Shown one piece after another: positions 38,682-46,719 of a stretch of 46,719 bases of DNA. Position 1 is the stretch's first letter, and each line of letters begins with the position of its first letter. A model generated the notes under the pieces. The model saw nothing but the letters and a program-made list of their open reading frames with translations, did no database searches and was not told the DNA's origin. A program made the translations under genes and the position numbers. The stretch spans positions 1 to 46,719 of the IMG/VR virus record IMGVR_UViG_3300028363_000003; one strand, written 5' to 3'. The DNA comes from a virus.

Positions 38682-38914
38682 GTAAGTACAACCCAGTAAG
38701 TAAACCTTCTCACTACAACCAAGGGGACGGCATCGAGTGTATTACCTATATCAAGCAAGTCCTTGGTCCGGAGGGATTCGTAGCATACTGCCGTGGCAAC
38801 CTCATTAAGTACAACCACCGAGCGATGTACAAAGGTAACCCCACAGAGGACATGGCTAAGGCACAACAGTACCTAGAGTGGGCCAACGAAACACTAAAGG
38901 AGATTTACAAGTAA
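38678..38914 (+). CDS. DUF3310 protein (T7 gp1.7-like)
   Basis: 78 residues: KPSHYNQGDGIECITYIKQV, GPEGFVAYCRGNLIKYNHRA, and DMAKAQQYLEWANETLKEIY. This is the DUF3310 signature (HY, GN, KYxxR and WL). In T7 gp1.7 the domain belongs to a nucleotide kinase; here only the domain is present. Overlaps neighbours by ATGA and TAATG. Confidence 0.85.
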   Translation: MSKYNPVSKPSHYNQGDGIECITYIKQVLGPEGFVAYCRGNLIKYNHRAMYKGNPTEDMAKAQQYLEWANETLKEIYK

Positions 38915-39612
38915 TGGCACAGCAAAAAGCAAAGCCAAAGACTACTCGTGTTGTAACTAAACATGACGCAAACAAGAAGACCATTAGTATCCTACCTAAG
39001 ACTGAGAAGCAAGGAGAATACATCAAGGCTCTCCTAGCGGCAGACCAAGTGGTAGTCTTCGGGCCTAGTGGTACAGGTAAGACCTTTGTTGTGTCATCCA
39101 TTGCTGCCTCTCTCTACCATTCTAAGCAGATCAACAAGATAGTCATCACACGTCCTCACGTAGCTGTGGGTGAAAAGCTTGGGTTCCTGCCTGGCGACCT
39201 TAGGGAGAAGTGTGAGCCTTGGGCTCTGCCAGTCTTAGATGTACTGGACAAGCACCTAGGGAAAGGTACAGTTGACACAGGCATGAAGAACGGCAACCTA
39301 GAGGTTGCACCTATGGCCTTGATGCGTGGCCGTTCCTTTGAGAATGCCTTTATCATCTGTGACGAAGCCCAGAACATTACCTTCCATGAACTTAAGATGT
39401 TACTCACCCGTGTAGGTGAAGGCTCCAAGCTGGTGCTCAACGGTGACATCATGCAGTCTGACCTTAGGGAGGGCGATGGGCTTACTAAGGTACTTGCTCT
39501 TATCAACAAGTACGACATGCCTATCCCCATCATTGAGTTCAGTGTTGGTGATATCGTGCGGAGTAACATGACTAAGATGTGGGTAGAAACGTTTATCAAG
39601 GAAGGTGTATAA
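38914..39612 (+). CDS. phoH: PhoH-like ATPase
   Basis: 232 residues from ATG at 38914 (TAATG overlap). Walker A VVVFGPSGTGKT (about residues 47-57), ITRPHVAVGEKLGFLPGDLR, Walker B AFIICDEAQN, and KLVLNGDIMQSDLREGDGLT. The PhoH family is widespread in marine phages and bacteria; the role in phages is unknown (RNA-related ATPase or RNase functions have been proposed). It is of normal length and the key residues are intact. Confidence 0.92.
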   Translation: MAQQKAKPKTTRVVTKHDANKKTISILPKTEKQGEYIKALLAADQVVVFGPSGTGKTFVVSSIAASLYHSKQINKIVITRPHVAVGEKLGFLPGDLREKCEPWALPVLDVLDKHLGKGTVDTGMKNGNLEVAPMALMRGRSFENAFIICDEAQNITFHELKMLLTRVGEGSKLVLNGDIMQSDLREGDGLTKVLALINKYDMPIPIIEFSVGDIVRSNMTKMWVETFIKEGV

Positions 39613-39827
39613 TGTTTAAACCTGAGGAGATACATACCCGTGTTATTGACCAGAGGATAGGAATGGGTATTGGTGGTGTGGATACGGTTATACGTGTGAT
39701 ACACATCCCAAGCGGAATACTTATTGAGGTTCCCCGTGTTTCGTCCTCACAGTACTACGACCGTGAGATTGCAATACAGATGCTGGAGTCTGCTGTAACA
39801 CACCCAAAGTACCGTGAGGAAGTCTGA
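39612..39827 (+). CDS. Release-factor (RF-1 domain)-like small protein
   Basis: 71 residues from ATG at 39612. GMGIGGVDTVIRVIHIPSGI, then SSSQYYDREIAIQMLESAV, looks like the catalytic domain of class I release factors (GGQ...VRITHIPTGI...SQ..NR..A...L). The GGQ is GGV here, so the peptidyl-tRNA hydrolase residue is missing. It may be a non-catalytic ribosome binder. The call rests on pattern similarity only. TAATG overlap with phoH. Confidence 0.5.
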   Translation: MFKPEEIHTRVIDQRIGMGIGGVDTVIRVIHIPSGILIEVPRVSSSQYYDREIAIQMLESAVTHPKYREEV

Positions 39828-40063
39828 TGGAAGATGAGTTCTACCTAGAGTGTTGCCCCTTCTGTGGGCCTCAACCAGACGGCATAGACAACGTAGTACT
39901 AGCTGAAACTAAAGACGTACGTGACGACTACGTCCTTGGCTACACAGTGCTCTGTCCTGGGTGTGACTTTGAAATGAGCCATGAGTTTATGGCAGACCTA
40001 CTGGAGAAGTGGAACAACAGGTTCTACCACGATGATAAACCCTTGACACTGGGTAGCGAGTAG
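39827..40063 (+). CDS. Lar-like zinc-ribbon protein
   Basis: 78 residues. CCPFCGP and VLCPGCDFEM make a zinc ribbon, followed by EKWNNRF, the WNxR pattern of Lar/restriction-alleviation-type small proteins. Phage members can relieve host type I restriction, but this one is assigned from motif only. Its last Leu-Thr codons (TTGACA) form the -35 of the next promoter. Confidence 0.65.
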   Translation: MEDEFYLECCPFCGPQPDGIDNVVLAETKDVRDDYVLGYTVLCPGCDFEMSHEFMADLLEKWNNRFYHDDKPLTLGSE

Positions 40064-40071
40064 CTTACTAT
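40043..40071 (+). promoter_or_regulatory. sigma70-type promoter before terminal small genes
   Basis: TTGACA (40043-40048), exactly 17 nt, TACTAT (40066-40071) followed by TACTGTA. The -35 lies in the end of the preceding gene. Same architecture as 30912 and 36966. Confidence 0.65.
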
Positions 40072-40101
40072 TACTGTAGTAAAACAAAAGGAAACGACAA
40101 C

Positions 40102-40287
40102 ATGAATACATTCTTGATTAAGTTTGAAATCTTTACTTCACTGGCAGGTTCTAACCAAGTGTTTGAAACCGCACAGGACCTGCTTGGGTCTATAGATGAA
40201 ATCTACGAGCACCTTACTAGAGGTATCGACATGGACGAGCACGGTGTTAGTGACCCTACCGTCGGTAAGTTTGAAGGGATGAACTAA
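40102..40287 (+). CDS. Hypothetical small acidic protein
   Basis: 61 residues: MNTFLIKFEIFTSLAGSNQV, then DLLGSIDEIYEHLTRGIDMD. AAAGGAAACG upstream; TAATGG overlap with the next gene. No family recognised. Confidence 0.55.
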   Translation: MNTFLIKFEIFTSLAGSNQVFETAQDLLGSIDEIYEHLTRGIDMDEHGVSDPTVGKFEGMN

Positions 40288-40487
40288 TGGTACTCGGGTA
40301 TATCTTAATCTGCGGTATGGGGCCGCTAGACCCTGGAGCAATCGAGGGTTGCCGTGTCTTCCCCATGCCGTTCTCTACAGTAGCTGAGTGTGAGGAGAGC
40401 CGAGAAAACTTTCTCCTTAGTACTAGCCTGCGTGACCAACACTACGTTGATGACTCAGGTTGCATTGTGATTGGAACTGGAGCGTGA
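40287..40487 (+). CDS. Hypothetical small protein with hydrophobic start
   Basis: 66 residues. The N-terminus VLGYILICGMGPLDPGA is hydrophobic and could be a weak signal or membrane segment. Four Cys residues lie in the mature part (GCRVFP, AECEES, GCIVIG). Overlap GTGA with the next start. No family recognised. Confidence 0.5.
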   Translation: MVLGYILICGMGPLDPGAIEGCRVFPMPFSTVAECEESRENFLLSTSLRDQHYVDDSGCIVIGTGA

Positions 40488-40672
40488 ACACATTCAAGCT
40501 AGGTATCAAGCATTTCACAGAGAACAAGTATGACTACTCTCTCTTTGTAGATGGGACAGAAGACAAAAGGAATTACGAACATGGCTACAGCAAAGCTTAC
40601 TTCCGAAAGCTTGACAACGTCAAAGCCCGAGAGGCTCGCTCCCAAGGGCAGACCGAAGGCTCTTACCAATAG
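40484..40672 (+). CDS. Hypothetical small protein, GTG start
   Basis: 62 residues from GTG at 40484, which overlaps the previous stop (GTGA) behind CTGGAGC. Contains GIKHFTENKYDYSLFVDGTE, NVKAREARSQGQ. It overlaps the next gene by 92 nt in another frame. No family recognised. Confidence 0.45.
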   Translation: MNTFKLGIKHFTENKYDYSLFVDGTEDKRNYEHGYSKAYFRKLDNVKAREARSQGQTEGSYQ

Positions 40673-40790
40673 AGACTACTTTGCAGGACAGTTTGCTAGT
40701 ATCCTCTTCGATAAGAACTTTGGGGAGATGACCCTAGAGGACATAAAAAAAGAGGCCTACCGTATGGCAGACCTCATGATTGAAGAGTAG
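40581..40790 (+). CDS. Conserved small phage protein, last rightward gene
   Basis: 69 residues from ATG at 40581: after a Thr/Ser/Lys-rich start, RDYFAGQFASILFDK and LEDIKKEAYRMADLMIEE, a pattern seen in many small proteins annotated in phages (FAGQ...AYxxADxM). AAAAGGAATT upstream. It ends 4 nt before the terminator hairpin. Role unknown. Confidence 0.6.
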   Translation: MATAKLTSESLTTSKPERLAPKGRPKALTNRDYFAGQFASILFDKNFGEMTLEDIKKEAYRMADLMIEE

Positions 40791-40794
40791 TACT

Positions 40795-40828
40795 GAGGGG
40801 GAGCCGAAAAGTTCCCCCTCTTTGTTTG
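40795..40828 (+). terminator. Rho-independent terminator of rightward genes
   Basis: GAGGGGGA (40795-40802) pairs perfectly with TCCCCCTC (40813-40820) around a 10-nt loop, followed by TTTGTTTG. On the minus strand there is no U tract, so it mainly stops rightward transcripts before they run into the leftward genes. Confidence 0.75.
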
Positions 40829-40829
40829 T

Positions 40830-43800
40830 CTACCTCTCTAAGGCAGAGTCTCGCGTATCCCTGTGGACATCTTGTACATCTTTAATGCTGTCGTAGAGGA
40901 GTTGTAGCTGAGGTATACTCAGGTCCCCTAGGTCTGCTTCACTTGTCTCAAAGACATCCATCATCTGTTCAAAGGCTTGACGCCCAGAGCCCTTGAGGTT
41001 GTTAATGTTGATGATGAGGTTTGCTTCTGCTCTTGGACCAGAAGGTACAGCTGCAAAAGAATCTTTGATGTCCTTCCTAGCTCTTGTCATAATCTCTCTC
41101 AACATCGCCTCCTTGCCAGCAAGACCCATAGCTTCCCACCTACCATTCTCTAGCACAGTATCAGCGTGGTACTCTAACAGAGGGAATAGGTGTTGCTCAT
41201 AAATCTCCAGCATCTCAGGGTTGTCCCTTGGAAGGTCTACCTGCCATTGGGGTTTACCTATGTCGTTGTAGAGGCGACCGATAGACGAAGTAGGAACCAC
41301 CTCTCGTGAACCAAAGATACGACCGGCGTTAACCCCTATGTTTCTACCGTTAATAGCGTCGTAGTTCTGTGTGTTGTAGGCTTTAGCTATGTCCTCACCT
41401 ACACCAGGGATGTTTTCTAAGCCCACTATACTGTCGACAATCTGGTCAGTGTAACGTAGAGCGTTGTTCAGATGTTTGTTACCGATGTTCCTGGAAGGAG
41501 CAACGTAGTCCTCTCCTTCAGAGAACGCCAAAGCGGTGTTGAGTGGATCGAGGAAACGAGTACCACCTGAAGAGTACATGCCCACAGTGGATGATAAGGA
41601 GACAGTGACTGCATCAATAAGCTCAGCCTCGCCAGAAATTACGTCTGTAAACAACTCCTGTACACCGCCAGCTGCATCACCTAGTCCCCGTGTAACAGAG
41701 GGAAGTGTGAACTTGGCAAGAAACTCTGTAGCAAGAGGGGCAGGTATCACCCCGTCTCCAGGTCGCGTTAGGTGCGCACCCATGCGCCCGATTATCTTCC
41801 AGAAAGACAGAGGGAAGTCATGTAGACGAGAGACTATCCTACCATCAGAGTTACGTTCCTCATGCCAAGCAAGACCATCCTCAAGGTTCTCCATCTCCTT
41901 CAGTGTAGCCACAGCTATAAGACTATAACCAGCAGCAGCCCTGCTAAGTAACTCCATCCTTGACTTACTAGTTTTTGTGTAGGATTTTAAAGCCAGAGAG
42001 ATACCTGTGTGATCTGCCATGAAGACCATAGAGTTGTTGAAGAACTGACCAAAGGGGATCAGAGCACCGAGGACAGGAACGTTACGGGCTTCCTCTAGAA
42101 CGTTAGCTACGAACTCAAGGTTTGTACCGGAGTTACGTTTGCCGTACTTCCGTGCAAAGACGTTACCCAGAGCTTGCTCAACAGCGAGGGCTTCAATCTC
42201 CATAAACTCCTGGTAGCTTGCACCCTTCTGTGGGTCCTTAAGGAGAGTGAAGATATCGGGCCGTTGCATAAACTCATTGTACGACATATTATACTTATTA
42301 CGGATGTTCATGTCCAGGGCGTACATAAACTCCTGTGACTTAGTTAACATATCCTGAGCAGTAACACCGTACATAACCTGCATAGTGTCCATAGCCTTAG
42401 TAACACCTGTCCGTGTGTCAGGAGCATCATCAATGATACGGTTAAGTTTAGTCACCATGTCTCCGTTATCAATACCCCCAGACAGGTAGCTAAACATAGC
42501 CTTCTGCGCCTCCGGACGGTGGGTAAGATAGTCTACAGTCTCCTCCATAGTGCCTTGCGGGTTAACTAGGTTTCTCAACTTGTTGACCTGAGCTTTAAAG
42601 GTATTACCAGCAAGACGACGATACTCAGCAGCACCGATGGCATCACCACCTGCATACCTTAAGACAGAGTAACCCCCGTAGAGAGTGCCCTTGATCATGT
42701 CCACAGTAGACTGCATCGTACTTGCATGGGCCCAACCCACAACGTTAAGCTTTGTAGTAGCTGGGTGGGTAACCAGCATACGAATAAAACCATTCTGGAA
42801 GTTACGGGACCATTGTTTAAAACCACTAGGTCCGTCTAGCTCTTTACTGGTCGTCATGCTCCTAACAGCTGCTGCAACTACTTCGTCATCAGGAGTACCA
42901 TCAGGTATAAAGGCTCTTGACCTCTTAGCAGCTCCAAGGCTACCAAGGACAGAACCAGATACACTAGCTACCTCAGCTCCTTTTGCCATAATCTCGTCAA
43001 GGTCTAAAACCTTACCGTCAGCATTCTGGAAGACACCATCGACTAGAGTCTCAATCTGCCCTCTCCACTCAGAAGGAAAGTTCTCATCTTTAATAACATC
43101 GTTGTACCACCCAGCCCTACGCTGACCTAGCCTAGCGTTTAGAGAGTCGATAGGAATACCAGCGTCGTTAAAGAAACTCTTCAGTCCTCCGTAGAACTTT
43201 GCAAACTCAACAGGGGAGATACCTTCTGCATCAACCCCACGGCCAGCAGCAACCAAGTCCTCAAAAGGAGTGAGAAAGTTACGTAGTGATTGTTGTATAA
43301 CTTCATCTTCTTGTGTCTCTGCTGCACGAGCAGCAGCACCCTCGGCTTCGTCCACACGTTTAAGAGCTTCTTCAAATTTCTCCTCGCCTCTCAAGATGTT
43401 TGTACCAGCAGTGTTGGTAGGACCCCACCCACGGGTCAGTAGAAGACCACCTTGTAGTCCACCCCCTACCACACCACCAAGTGCAGAGATGGCACCCTGA
43501 GTGACGTTGTAGCCCTCCTGACGGCCAACCATACGGTCTACACTCTGGATACCTGCGTCAGCAGCGACACCAGCAGCAGAGTCTAAGGCAGAGCTACCAA
43601 GGATATCCCCCACGGCACGACGACGACCAGCTGTTTGACCAGCCTCAGTTCCTAGCTCCTGGAAGCCTCGGGTCATAACACGGGATTGCGCTTGAGTAGC
43701 AGCCTGAGAAGCTACCTTACGGGTAGCCCCCCTGCTTAAAGCAGCACTAGAGGCAGCCTCACCAGCGCCTCGGGCAACTGCCTTTAAAGCTTGAGTAGCT

Positions 43801-44336
43801 CCACGGGTAGCGGCAGCACCACCTGCTCTACCGAAACCTAGGGACACAGCGTTAACAGGGTCCAGGATAAGAGACCTAGCGTAGTCCCCAACGGCATCAA
43901 GCTTTTCACCAGTAGTAGTGTTCTTATTGAAAGCACCACCTAAGGAGTCCCACAGTTCGTAGGCAGAAGCAGCAGTGGCTCTCCGGTTAACAAGTTCGTC
44001 ACCTTCGCCCCGGTAAAGGTGTTCCATCTCTTTGATGACAGCTATAGAGTTTCCTGAGTTAAACTTACGCATAGTGTTTACATAAGCATCTCTTATTTCC
44101 TCACGAGAGTAGTCCTCTTCGGTCATACCGGAGCGGTCTTCCATATAAGTAGCGGCTCTACTAAACTTGTCTTCGTCTAGTATGTTTGATACAGTGAGTG
44201 GTTCGACAGGGGTAACAGCCCCTGCCATCGACTGGTCACGAAGAGAACTAAAGCGGCTAGTAGTAGGTCTACCTACAGTCTCAGACACAGGGGTTACACC
44301 TATTGACCGTTGACGTAGCTCATTAAATCTTGACAT
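40830..44336 (-). CDS. Large internal virion / ejection protein
   Basis: 1168 residues. After a polar N-terminus (about 1-150), an Ala/Gly-rich stretch (about 165-300) like the internal-core proteins of podoviruses, then long helical regions (NPQGTMEETVDYLTHRPEAQ, MQVMYGVTAQDMLTKSQ, and KSYTKTSKSRMELLSRAAAG). It has the plan of T7 gp16-like ejected proteins or large polyvalent-protein-associated domains. I see no lytic transglycosylase motif. It is the last leftward gene, 41 nt from the terminator hairpin. It probably enters the cell with the DNA. Confidence 0.6.
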   Translation of the reverse strand: MSRFNELRQRSIGVTPVSETVGRPTTSRFSSLRDQSMAGAVTPVEPLTVSNILDEDKFSRAATYMEDRSGMTEEDYSREEIRDAYVNTMRKFNSGNSIAVIKEMEHLYRGEGDELVNRRATAASAYELWDSLGGAFNKNTTTGEKLDAVGDYARSLILDPVNAVSLGFGRAGGAAATRGATQALKAVARGAGEAASSAALSRGATRKVASQAATQAQSRVMTRGFQELGTEAGQTAGRRRAVGDILGSSALDSAAGVAADAGIQSVDRMVGRQEGYNVTQGAISALGGVVGGGLQGGLLLTRGWGPTNTAGTNILRGEEKFEEALKRVDEAEGAAARAAETQEDEVIQQSLRNFLTPFEDLVAAGRGVDAEGISPVEFAKFYGGLKSFFNDAGIPIDSLNARLGQRRAGWYNDVIKDENFPSEWRGQIETLVDGVFQNADGKVLDLDEIMAKGAEVASVSGSVLGSLGAAKRSRAFIPDGTPDDEVVAAAVRSMTTSKELDGPSGFKQWSRNFQNGFIRMLVTHPATTKLNVVGWAHASTMQSTVDMIKGTLYGGYSVLRYAGGDAIGAAEYRRLAGNTFKAQVNKLRNLVNPQGTMEETVDYLTHRPEAQKAMFSYLSGGIDNGDMVTKLNRIIDDAPDTRTGVTKAMDTMQVMYGVTAQDMLTKSQEFMYALDMNIRNKYNMSYNEFMQRPDIFTLLKDPQKGASYQEFMEIEALAVEQALGNVFARKYGKRNSGTNLEFVANVLEEARNVPVLGALIPFGQFFNNSMVFMADHTGISLALKSYTKTSKSRMELLSRAAAGYSLIAVATLKEMENLEDGLAWHEERNSDGRIVSRLHDFPLSFWKIIGRMGAHLTRPGDGVIPAPLATEFLAKFTLPSVTRGLGDAAGGVQELFTDVISGEAELIDAVTVSLSSTVGMYSSGGTRFLDPLNTALAFSEGEDYVAPSRNIGNKHLNNALRYTDQIVDSIVGLENIPGVGEDIAKAYNTQNYDAINGRNIGVNAGRIFGSREVVPTSSIGRLYNDIGKPQWQVDLPRDNPEMLEIYEQHLFPLLEYHADTVLENGRWEAMGLAGKEAMLREIMTRARKDIKDSFAAVPSGPRAEANLIININNLKGSGRQAFEQMMDVFETSEADLGDLSIPQLQLLYDSIKDVQDVHRDTRDSALER

Positions 44337-44340
44337 CTAT

Positions 44341-46410
44341 TCACCTTGTATTTGAACTGTTTCGTCGTATGTCCTCGTTAACAAGCAAGTCGTAGTAGCT
44401 GTTAACTAACTGGTTTACACCCGAACCTTCGAGAGAACGAGCAGGGCTTGGAGGACCACCCCTTGCGTCTTGGTTTACGAGGGTATCATAGTATATATTT
44501 ACCAACTCGTCAAGTCCAGACCCTGGGCCTGTGGGAGCTACTCTATTGAAGTCATCATCAAAGTTCTTATCCGCCGGTATACTAACAGGGTCATTCCTGT
44601 CTTCGTTAGGTGCCTGCCACATGGTTGGCTGCGTAGGAGCACGACCAGGTCCTGTTAAAGGATTACGTCTGACTGGTTGACGAAGAGTGTCTAAGAGCAA
44701 AAGCAAAGTCTCTATGTTTTCAGGTACAGTCTCTAGAGTCCTAAGGGTGCCTACAGCAGAAGTAATCAGTTCATCTCTAACGTTTAAGTCTTCTTCACGT
44801 AAAAGAGCAATGAATACCTCCTCAAACTCAGGACTGTTTATCTCCTCTATGTCGGATAGTACAGCAGACACTACAGCAGACTCAGGTCTTTGGTCTGTCT
44901 GGCCCAGTTGATCTGGTCTTAAACGAGGACGCATACTGCTTACTGCTTCTTCAAGGACAGCAAGAGGTTCCTGGCCGGGTCTTGAACGAGGACGCATACC
45001 ACTAGCATCTGTACCTAAGGTAACCGGGGTGTCTTGTTCTACCGGAGCTTTAGCTTCGTAAGTTGATAAAGGTGTGGTGGTTATTACCCTACCAAAGAAA
45101 TCTGTTTGGTCAGGAATGACAGACTTATAAAACTCTAGGTCCGGTGTTTCACTCTCTACGGCCATGTCTGGTGTAACTAGGACAGGCTGTGTACCTCCTT
45201 CAAACAAAACATGGATGCCGAACGAGCCTGGGTGAGCAGCAAAGTAGCTGTCAACAAATTGGTCAATGTTACCCTCAGTAACAGGGATAGCAGGGGTGTC
45301 GAGGGGTAGAGCTTCTACTTCTTTATCAGGTAAACCTGCGGGGTCTCCAGGCACACCACTAGGATCAACAACTGGGTCTCCAGGCACACCACTAGGATCA
45401 ACAACTGGGTCTCCAGGCACACCACTAGGATCAACAACTGGGTCTCCAGGAACACCACTGGCATTCACAGCGCCGTCAGACGTATCCTCTGGAGCTCCTA
45501 GGAGTATTGAGAGAGAGCTAGAGGAGAACCCTTGAAGAGGGTCGAAGAGTCGTGTCCCAAGTGTATCGGCAAGCATAGTCGTGTTAGGACCAGGAGCTAT
45601 ACCTAGGTCGAGAATAGCGTTCAGACGTAGGACCCCATTTAGATCATCAGCCTCTTCAAGACCTTTAATCCGAGCGTTGATAGTCTGTAGTTCACCTTCT
45701 TCTAAACCAGGAACTTTGCTAGCTTGCAACTCCTGGATCATACCTTCAAGGTTATAATCATCGTTAACAGTTTGCATGTGCGCTCGGAAGTCAGCAGCTC
45801 TCATAGGCTCAGCAGGAACAGCAGCTGTAAAGTCGTAAGTCACTCCACCTTCGTTAGAACCTTGAGCCTGAATAGGTAGGTTCAGACTAGCCATAATCTG
45901 GTCACCAGTCATACCTCCAACAATCTGTCGGTTGTATACTTCGTTAGACAGAGCTTCATCAACGTTGAGTCCAAGCCACGAACCAATAGACCTACGACGA
46001 GATGTCACTGGGTCTGTATCATTAGGCATAGCTTGGGCAGTAGGTAGGATTGAAGCAAGGATTTCCTCCATAGAGGCCTCGCTACGGTAGTCAGCAGCGA
46101 TAGACATCATATCGTTAAGGTTGTTTCCTGTAATTCTGTTATCATCTTTAGTGTCAGAGTACACCATCATCAACCCTTGGGGGTCCATCTCCAGTGTACC
46201 AAGGACTGTACGCTCATCAGCACCACGGCGGATAAGACTAGTAGCTGCTCGTTCGTAAGCACTACGTTGCTCTTGGATACCAGCTTGACGTTTGAGACCC
46301 TGCTCACGTAGGTATGTACGGTCCTCGTCTACACGAGCACGGATGTATTGCTTCTGATCTGTGATGTCATTATTGAGCTGACCAAAGAACCCTGCTGCTG
46401 AAAACCCCAT
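44341..46410 (-). CDS. Internal virion-type protein with Pro/Gly repeats
   Basis: 689 residues. The N-terminus is helical and charged (ITDQKQYIRARVDEDRTYLR). A middle linker holds nearly four copies of GVPGDPVVDPS, encoded by 33-bp repeats. The C-terminus contains an imperfect duplication: ELVNIYYDTLVNQD and QLVNSYYDLLVNED. Lies between the partial gene at 46410 and the large ejection protein; 4 nt separate it from the latter. Probably a structural or ejected virion protein; no catalytic domain recognised. Confidence 0.55.
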   Translation of the reverse strand: MGFSAAGFFGQLNNDITDQKQYIRARVDEDRTYLREQGLKRQAGIQEQRSAYERAATSLIRRGADERTVLGTLEMDPQGLMMVYSDTKDDNRITGNNLNDMMSIAADYRSEASMEEILASILPTAQAMPNDTDPVTSRRRSIGSWLGLNVDEALSNEVYNRQIVGGMTGDQIMASLNLPIQAQGSNEGGVTYDFTAAVPAEPMRAADFRAHMQTVNDDYNLEGMIQELQASKVPGLEEGELQTINARIKGLEEADDLNGVLRLNAILDLGIAPGPNTTMLADTLGTRLFDPLQGFSSSSLSILLGAPEDTSDGAVNASGVPGDPVVDPSGVPGDPVVDPSGVPGDPVVDPSGVPGDPAGLPDKEVEALPLDTPAIPVTEGNIDQFVDSYFAAHPGSFGIHVLFEGGTQPVLVTPDMAVESETPDLEFYKSVIPDQTDFFGRVITTTPLSTYEAKAPVEQDTPVTLGTDASGMRPRSRPGQEPLAVLEEAVSSMRPRLRPDQLGQTDQRPESAVVSAVLSDIEEINSPEFEEVFIALLREEDLNVRDELITSAVGTLRTLETVPENIETLLLLLDTLRQPVRRNPLTGPGRAPTQPTMWQAPNEDRNDPVSIPADKNFDDDFNRVAPTGPGSGLDELVNIYYDTLVNQDARGGPPSPARSLEGSGVNQLVNSYYDLLVNEDIRRNSSNTR
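45341..45460. repeat. 33-bp tandem repeat in coding sequence
   Basis: Units at 45341-45373, 45374-45406 and 45407-45439 are identical, and the start of a fourth (to about 45460) is slightly diverged. In frame, coding for an 11-residue Pro/Gly/Asp unit. Copy number may vary by slippage. Confidence 0.85.
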
Positions 46411-46718
46411 TATACTTCCTTCCGTGACATCAAGCCACCACGCTTAGGTTTATCTTCCACCATCATCTCAACCTCAGGCTCAGCCTTCATAGCTGACTCC
46501 GTGTCATCACCTTTGAGTTTACTCTCCTTTAGACCAGAAATAGCACCAGACAAAGCGATACTCTTAAGTACGTCGTCATCGTTATCTTCTTCAAAGAACT
46601 CTTTGAACTCTACATCTTCTTCCTCTAGCAGGTTAACAATGTAGTCTTGGATAACCGGTGCAATCATCATAGAGATGTCAATGCTGTGGATGCCTTGGGC
46701 TACGGCACCTGTGAGCAC
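46410..46718 (-). CDS. Hypothetical virion protein, C-terminal part (runs off window)
   Basis: The visible 102 residues include VIQDYIVNLLEEEDVEFKEF, a very acidic stretch, and a C-terminal RGGLMSRKEV similar to the GGLV motif of the large protein at 1130. A GTG at the edge could start it, but no ribosome binding site can be seen, so it is probably incomplete. Its stop overlaps the next start by ATG (46410). Confidence 0.5.
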   Translation of the reverse strand: MLTGAVAQGIHSIDISMMIAPVIQDYIVNLLEEEDVEFKEFFEEDNDDDVLKSIALSGAISGLKESKLKGDDTESAMKAEPEVEMMVEDKPKRGGLMSRKEV

Positions 46719-46719
46719 T

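Noticed and set aside
1-46719. tRNA genes and single-subunit phage RNA polymerase
   Set aside because: No tRNA cloverleaf and no T7-type RNA polymerase motifs were found in the window; either may exist outside it.

Overview
The window is most of a tailed double-stranded DNA phage genome, probably a podovirus-like phage of a marine alphaproteobacterium. It carries a large terminase, portal and scaffold, a T7-like replisome (primase-helicase, family A DNA polymerase, gp2.5-like ssDNA-binding protein, Fe-S exonuclease, endonuclease), a cobalamin-dependent ribonucleotide reductase, ThyX and PhoH. No phage RNA polymerase is seen. This gene content resembles roseophage SIO1 and the 'cobavirus' type. 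The host is an inference, supported only by gene content and by one gene (23878-24294) that reads like genes of Rhodobacterales prophages. A tyrosine integrase suggests a temperate phage, or one descended from a temperate phage. No repressor was recognised.

Layout: leftward late genes run from 11779 down to the left edge (lysis block, small basic proteins, TerS-like, TerL, portal, ADP-ribosyltransferase-like virion protein, scaffold). A strong promoter at 150-177 points out of the window, presumably to the capsid gene. A second leftward block (46718 to 40830) encodes large internal-virion-type proteins and meets the rightward genes at a hairpin terminator (40795-40828). Capsid and tail genes are missing, so they must lie between the two window ends on a larger, circularly drawn genome. 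The 1.67-kb region 11780-13451 is non-coding and full of palindromes and short repeats. It is the divergence point and probably the control region or origin.

Rightward genes (13452-40790) come in blocks. First are small early genes. Then comes a compact six-gene cassette (15898-21044): an ATP-grasp ligase, gamma-glutamylcyclotransferase (GGCT), two amidoligase-like enzymes, a class II glutamine amidotransferase and a degenerate GGCT-like protein. It follows a promoter whose near-copy precedes a second small block at 21166. Then come the integrase, replication genes, nucleotide metabolism and a tail of small genes. Three further promoters have their -35 box inside the last codons of the preceding gene.

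Homing elements are dense: six free-standing HNH-type nuclease genes, a class 3 intein with LAGLIDADG motifs in the helicase P-loop, and a 296-nt group I intron in the DNA polymerase gene. At least two HNH genes sit beside recoded duplicates of their neighbour's ends (thyX start, primase end). The best candidate for a poorly described system is the amidoligase cassette, which looks able to make and trim a glutamate- or peptide-linked modification of an unknown target.
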